DNA of 64,000 nt from Streptococcus sp. SPS1 (GTDB lineage Bacteria; Bacillota; Bacilli; Lactobacillales; Streptococcaceae): contig NZ_JAQFJG010000004.1 in NCBI RefSeq assembly GCF_030439915.1, positions 1 through 64,000 of the forward strand, in the 5' to 3' direction. Shown piece by piece: positions 60,357-64,000 of this stretch. The notes below the pieces were generated by a model. That model ran no database searches, was not told the origin of the DNA, and saw nothing but the letters and a program-made list of their open reading frames with translations. How positions within the stretch are numbered: position 1 is the first letter of the stretch; every line of letters starts with the position of its first letter. A program made the translations under genes and the position numbers.

Positions 60357-60654
60357 AGCCTCCTTATCAAAGGAGGCATTGTTAGAATTACAAAGTAAGC
60401 GCTTACCTGCAAATCCCTATCTTTCCAAGCTCCTCTTCCAAGCAAGTTTGTGAAATAAAAAACATTTGAAATAAATTTCACAAACTTTAAAAGAAAAGCT
60501 TGCTAAGAAAAGAAAATAACAAACATTTCACAAGGTGCTAAAAATTCTTTGTGAAATACTTATGAAACTGTTTACAAAATATAAATAATGCGTTATAATA
60601 AACTTGTGAAAAAATTAACAAAGGATTAAATCCTTGATAGCTATGGAGGAAAAT
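60357..60654. promoter_or_regulatory. adhE regulatory region (cre, Rex sites, promoter)
   Basis: A perfect cre core GTAAGCGCTTAC is at 60395-60406. Inverted TTTGTGAAAT/ATTTCACAAA arms lie at 60444-60456 with 60475-60487, and at 60525-60533 with 60549-60557. TTGTGAAAAAATTAACAA (60604-60621) is a Rex-like operator just after the promoter TTTACA-17 bp-TATAAT (60571-60599). This suggests CcpA and NADH-sensing Rex control. Confidence 0.8.
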
Positions 60655-63306
60655 ATGGCTGATAAAAAAACTGTGACACCAGAGGAAAAGAAACTCGCTG
60701 CTGAAAAACACGTAGATGGCTTGGTGCAAAAAGCTCTAGTTGCTCTTGAGGAAATGCGTAAACTCGATCAAGAACAGGTCGACTACATCGTAGCTAAAGC
60801 GTCAGTGGCAGCTTTGGATGCCCACGGAGAATTGGCTCTACATGCCTATGAAGAAACAGGACGTGGTGTATTTGAAGACAAAGCGACTAAGAACTTGTTT
60901 GCTTGTGAACACGTAGTAAACAACATGCGTCATACTAAGACAGTTGGCGTTATCGAAGAAGACGATGTAACAGGTTTAACCCTTATTGCTGAACCAGTTG
61001 GTGTTGTTTGTGGTATCACTCCTACAACAAACCCAACATCAACAGCAATCTTCAAATCATTGATTTCATTGAAGACACGTAACCCAATCGTCTTTGCCTT
61101 CCACCCATCAGCACAAGAATCATCTGCTCATGCGGCACGTATCGTCCGCGATGCAGCTATCGCAGCTGGTGCTCCTGAAAACTGTGTGCAATGGATTACT
61201 GAACCATCTATGGAAGCAACTAGTGCCCTTATGAACCACGAAGGTATTGCAACAATCCTTGCAACAGGTGGTAATGCCATGGTTAAAGCCGCATACTCAT
61301 GTGGTAAACCAGCTCTTGGGGTAGGTGCCGGAAACGTGCCAGCTTATGTTGAAAAATCAGCAAACATTCGTCAAGCAGCACACGATATCGTCATGTCTAA
61401 ATCATTTGATAATGGTATGGTCTGTGCATCTGAACAAGCGGTTATCATTGATAAAGAAATTTACGATGAATTTGTAGCAGAGTTCAAATCTTACCACACT
61501 TACTTTGTAAACAAAAAAGAAAAAGCTCTTCTTGAAGAATTCTGCTTCGGCGTGAAAGCAAACAGCAAAAACTGTGCTGGTGCGAAATTGAACGCTGACA
61601 TCGTTGGTAAACCAGCAACTTGGATTGCAGAGCAAGCAGGATTTACAGTTCCAGAAGGAACAAACATTCTTGCTGCAGAATGTAAAGAAGTTGGTGAAAA
61701 CGAGCCATTGACTCGTGAAAAATTATCACCAGTTATCGCAGTTTTGAAATCTGAAAGCCGTGAAGATGGTATTACTAAGGCTCGTCAAATGGTTGAATTT
61801 AACGGTCTTGGACACTCAGCAGCCATCCACACAGCTGACGAAGAATTGACTAAAGAATTTGGTAAAGCTGTTAAAGCTATTCGTGTTATCTGTAACTCAC
61901 CTTCTACTTTCGGTGGTATCGGGGACGTTTACAATGCCTTCTTGCCATCATTGACACTTGGATGTGGTTCTTACGGACGCAACTCAGTTGGGGATAACGT
62001 TAGTGCCATTAACCTCTTGAATATCAAAAAAGTCGGAAGACGGAGAAATAACATGCAATGGATGAAACTTCCTTCAAAAACATACTTTGAACGTGATTCA
62101 ATTCAATACCTTCAAAAATGTCGTGACGTTGAACGTGTCATGATCGTTACTGACCATGCCATGGTAGAGCTTGGTTTCCTTGATCGTATCATCGAACAAC
62201 TTGACCTTCGTCGCAATAAGGTTGTTTACCAAATCTTTGCTGATGTAGAACCAGATCCAGATATCACAACTGTAAACCGTGGTACTGAGATTATGCGTGC
62301 CTTCAAACCAGATACAATCATCGCTCTCGGTGGTGGATCTCCAATGGATGCTGCTAAAGTAATGTGGCTCTTCTACGAACAACCAGAAGTGGACTTCCGT
62401 GACCTTGTCCAAAAATTCATGGATATCCGTAAACGTGCCTTCAAATTCCCATTGCTTGGTAAGAAGACTAAATTCATCGCGATTCCAACTACATCTGGTA
62501 CAGGGTCTGAAGTAACACCATTTGCCGTTATCTCTGATAAAGCGAATAACCGTAAATACCCAATCGCTGACTACTCATTGACACCAACTGTGGCAATCGT
62601 AGACCCTGCTTTGGTATTGACAGTTCCTGGATTTGTTGCTGCGGACACTGGTATGGACGTATTGACCCACGCGACTGAAGCTTACGTATCACAAATGGCT
62701 AGCGACTACACTGACGGTCTTGCACTTCAAGCCATCAAGCTTGTATTCGAAAACCTTGAAAGCTCAGTTAAGAATGCAGACTTCCATTCACGTGAAAAAA
62801 TGCACAACGCTTCAACTATTGCTGGTATGGCCTTTGCCAATGCCTTCCTAGGTATTTCTCACTCAATGGCCCATAAGATTGGTGCCCAATTCCACACAAT
62901 CCACGGTCGTACAAATGCTATCTTGCTTCCATACGTCATCCGCTACAACGGTACACGTCCAGCCAAGACAGCAACATGGCCTAAGTACAACTACTACCGT
63001 GCAGATGAAAAATACCAAGATATCGCACGCATGCTTGGTCTTCCAGCTTCTACTCCAGAAGAAGGTGTGGAATCTTACGCAAAAGCTGTCTACGAACTTG
63101 GTGAGCGCGTAGGTATCCAAATGAACTTCAAAGCACAAGGAATTGATGAAAAAGAATGGAAAGAACATTCTCGTGAATTGGCCTTCCTTGCTTATGAAGA
63201 TCAATGTTCACCAGCTAACCCACGTCTTCCAATGGTTGACCACATGCAAGAAATCATCGAAGATGCTTACTATGGCTACAAAGAAAGACCAGGACGCCGT
63301 AAATAA
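60655..63306 (+). CDS. adhE: Bifunctional acetaldehyde-CoA/alcohol dehydrogenase
   Basis: The 883-aa enzyme converts acetyl-CoA to ethanol in two NADH-using steps. The N-terminal half is aldehyde dehydrogenase with the catalytic Cys in GMVCASEQAV (residues about 250-260). The C-terminal half is an iron-type alcohol dehydrogenase (GGGSPMDAAKV, GISHSMAHKIGAQFH and HGRTNA). ATG at 60655 follows GGAGG. Length and order are typical of AdhE. Confidence 0.97.
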   Translation: MADKKTVTPEEKKLAAEKHVDGLVQKALVALEEMRKLDQEQVDYIVAKASVAALDAHGELALHAYEETGRGVFEDKATKNLFACEHVVNNMRHTKTVGVIEEDDVTGLTLIAEPVGVVCGITPTTNPTSTAIFKSLISLKTRNPIVFAFHPSAQESSAHAARIVRDAAIAAGAPENCVQWITEPSMEATSALMNHEGIATILATGGNAMVKAAYSCGKPALGVGAGNVPAYVEKSANIRQAAHDIVMSKSFDNGMVCASEQAVIIDKEIYDEFVAEFKSYHTYFVNKKEKALLEEFCFGVKANSKNCAGAKLNADIVGKPATWIAEQAGFTVPEGTNILAAECKEVGENEPLTREKLSPVIAVLKSESREDGITKARQMVEFNGLGHSAAIHTADEELTKEFGKAVKAIRVICNSPSTFGGIGDVYNAFLPSLTLGCGSYGRNSVGDNVSAINLLNIKKVGRRRNNMQWMKLPSKTYFERDSIQYLQKCRDVERVMIVTDHAMVELGFLDRIIEQLDLRRNKVVYQIFADVEPDPDITTVNRGTEIMRAFKPDTIIALGGGSPMDAAKVMWLFYEQPEVDFRDLVQKFMDIRKRAFKFPLLGKKTKFIAIPTTSGTGSEVTPFAVISDKANNRKYPIADYSLTPTVAIVDPALVLTVPGFVAADTGMDVLTHATEAYVSQMASDYTDGLALQAIKLVFENLESSVKNADFHSREKMHNASTIAGMAFANAFLGISHSMAHKIGAQFHTIHGRTNAILLPYVIRYNGTRPAKTATWPKYNYYRADEKYQDIARMLGLPASTPEEGVESYAKAVYELGERVGIQMNFKAQGIDEKEWKEHSRELAFLAYEDQCSPANPRLPMVDHMQEIIEDAYYGYKERPGRRK

Positions 63307-63318
63307 TTGTTATCAGCC

Positions 63319-63352
63319 TAGAGGCAGGAATTTCCTGTCTCTTTTTTGTAAT
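63319..63352 (+). terminator. Terminator after adhE
   Basis: AGAGGCAGG pairs with CCTGTCTCT (one wobble), followed by six T. Confidence 0.8.
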
Positions 63353-63427
63353 TCTATTTGAAAAATGGTATAATCATCGCATATATTTATTTGAAAATCA
63401 AATCTTTTATAATCATGCGAGGGGCAA

Positions 63428-64000
63428 ATGAACAAGATAAATGAGTTAGGGGATAAAGTGCGACTTTTAAGAGAGGAGAAAGGCCTTAGTCGTCCAGTTT
63501 TTTGCGGGGATGAATCCGAATTATCAGTCCGTCAGTTGGTGAGAATCGAAAAAGGAGAATTTCGCCCGACGATAAAAACACTAGAATATATTGCAGATAG
63601 ATTAGAAATTCCGTCCTACGTCTTGATGCCAGATTATAAGGAATTACCCAAGCGTTACCAAGAATTAAAGTACTTTCTTTTACATCATCCTGACTATGGA
63701 GACAAGGAGTTGCAGGAACAAAAGGAAGAATATTTCGATGAGATTTTTGAGAATTTTTATGATGATTTGCCACGTGATGAGAAGATGATAGTGGATTGTC
63801 TTCAAGCTATAGATGCAGTGAGAGCGACGGATAATGAACAGTATGGGATAGCGCTTTTAGATGAATCTTTTGAGGAACTATGGAATCAAAGAGAATTTTC
63901 CTTTTCAGATCTTTTAAAAATTAGATTGTATTTTTTGTGTAGTTATTTAGAAAATATAAAAAAAGGACAGTTATCTATTAGCGAACAGCAGAAACTTCAA
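63428..64000 (+). CDS. XRE/Rgg-like regulator, truncated by window end
   Basis: Starting at 63428 after GCGAGGGG, the frame stays open to the end of the window (at least 191 aa). It has an N-terminal helix-turn-helix (KVRLLREEKGLSRPVF, then SVRQLVRIEKGEF) and a helical C-terminal part like tetratricopeptide-type Rgg/PlcR regulators. Such regulators often sense short peptides; no peptide gene is visible in the window. The type of regulator is uncertain because the end is missing. Confidence 0.7.
   Translation, partial: MNKINELGDKVRLLREEKGLSRPVFCGDESELSVRQLVRIEKGEFRPTIKTLEYIADRLEIPSYVLMPDYKELPKRYQELKYFLLHHPDYGDKELQEQKEEYFDEIFENFYDDLPRDEKMIVDCLQAIDAVRATDNEQYGIALLDESFEELWNQREFSFSDLLKIRLYFLCSYLENIKKGQLSISEQQKLQ

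Noticed and set aside
60444-60487. Intrinsic terminator upstream of adhE
   Set aside because: The inverted arms are TTTGTGAAAT-type operator sequences without a following T run.

Overview
The window reads as a chromosomal segment of a mitis-group Streptococcus (S. mitis / S. pneumoniae / S. pseudopneumoniae cluster) carrying most of a temperate siphophage. The right half (37.3-64 kb) holds the housekeeping order known from pneumococcus: DUF1304 gene, pcp, DUF975 gene, tgt, an OatA-like acyltransferase, nagA, a zinc alcohol dehydrogenase, a DUF1033 gene, the cgl/comG competence pilus operon, a comYH-type methyltransferase, ackA, rnpA, yidC, jag/khpB, tkt, yajC, a low-molecular-weight tyrosine phosphatase, a MORN-repeat protein and adhE. 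The phage endolysin is a near copy of pneumococcal LytA with choline-binding repeats, which also points to this group.

The left half (1 to about 37.0 kb) is prophage. At the far left, facing left, are an AbiF/Abi_2-type HEPN gene with structured RNA on both sides and a CI-like S24 repressor. A switch region with a repeated operator separates these from the rightward early genes: small regulators, an antirepressor, a replisome organizer and many short conserved phage proteins. An SPFH/prohibitin-like gene, an ArpU-like late regulator and a short tyrosine recombinase follow. Then come the packaging and head genes (HNH, terS, terL, portal, ClpP-like protease, HK97 capsid, connectors), tail genes (a -1 frameshift chaperone, 1391-aa tape measure, Dit, Tal, fibres), holin and lysin. 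No integrase is visible left of the repressor, so the left end of the prophage is probably outside the window. The right junction lies somewhere in 36.85-37.28 kb.

Several genes look like morons with their own transcription signals: the Abi gene, a leftward TIR/deoxyribosyltransferase-like gene (4.7-5.4 kb), a membrane HIRAN protein between terL and portal, and a small membrane protein between the tail chaperone and tape measure. The last two each have a consensus promoter and a terminator inside the late operon. The Abi locus is the most interesting part: a single-HEPN gene preceded by a two-hairpin leader under a perfect promoter and followed by a separate, compact, three-hairpin small RNA with its own perfect promoter and terminator.

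Between the cgl operon and the methyltransferase (49.3-51.8 kb) the chromosome is scarred. A methyltransferase gene is truncated, a GNAT acetyltransferase and a possible Fst-like type I toxin are inserted, and a decayed IS1381-like element (about 848 bp) sits beside them. Regulatory sites visible in the core include a NagR-type operator at nagA, a cin-box variant at cglA and cre/Rex sites at adhE.
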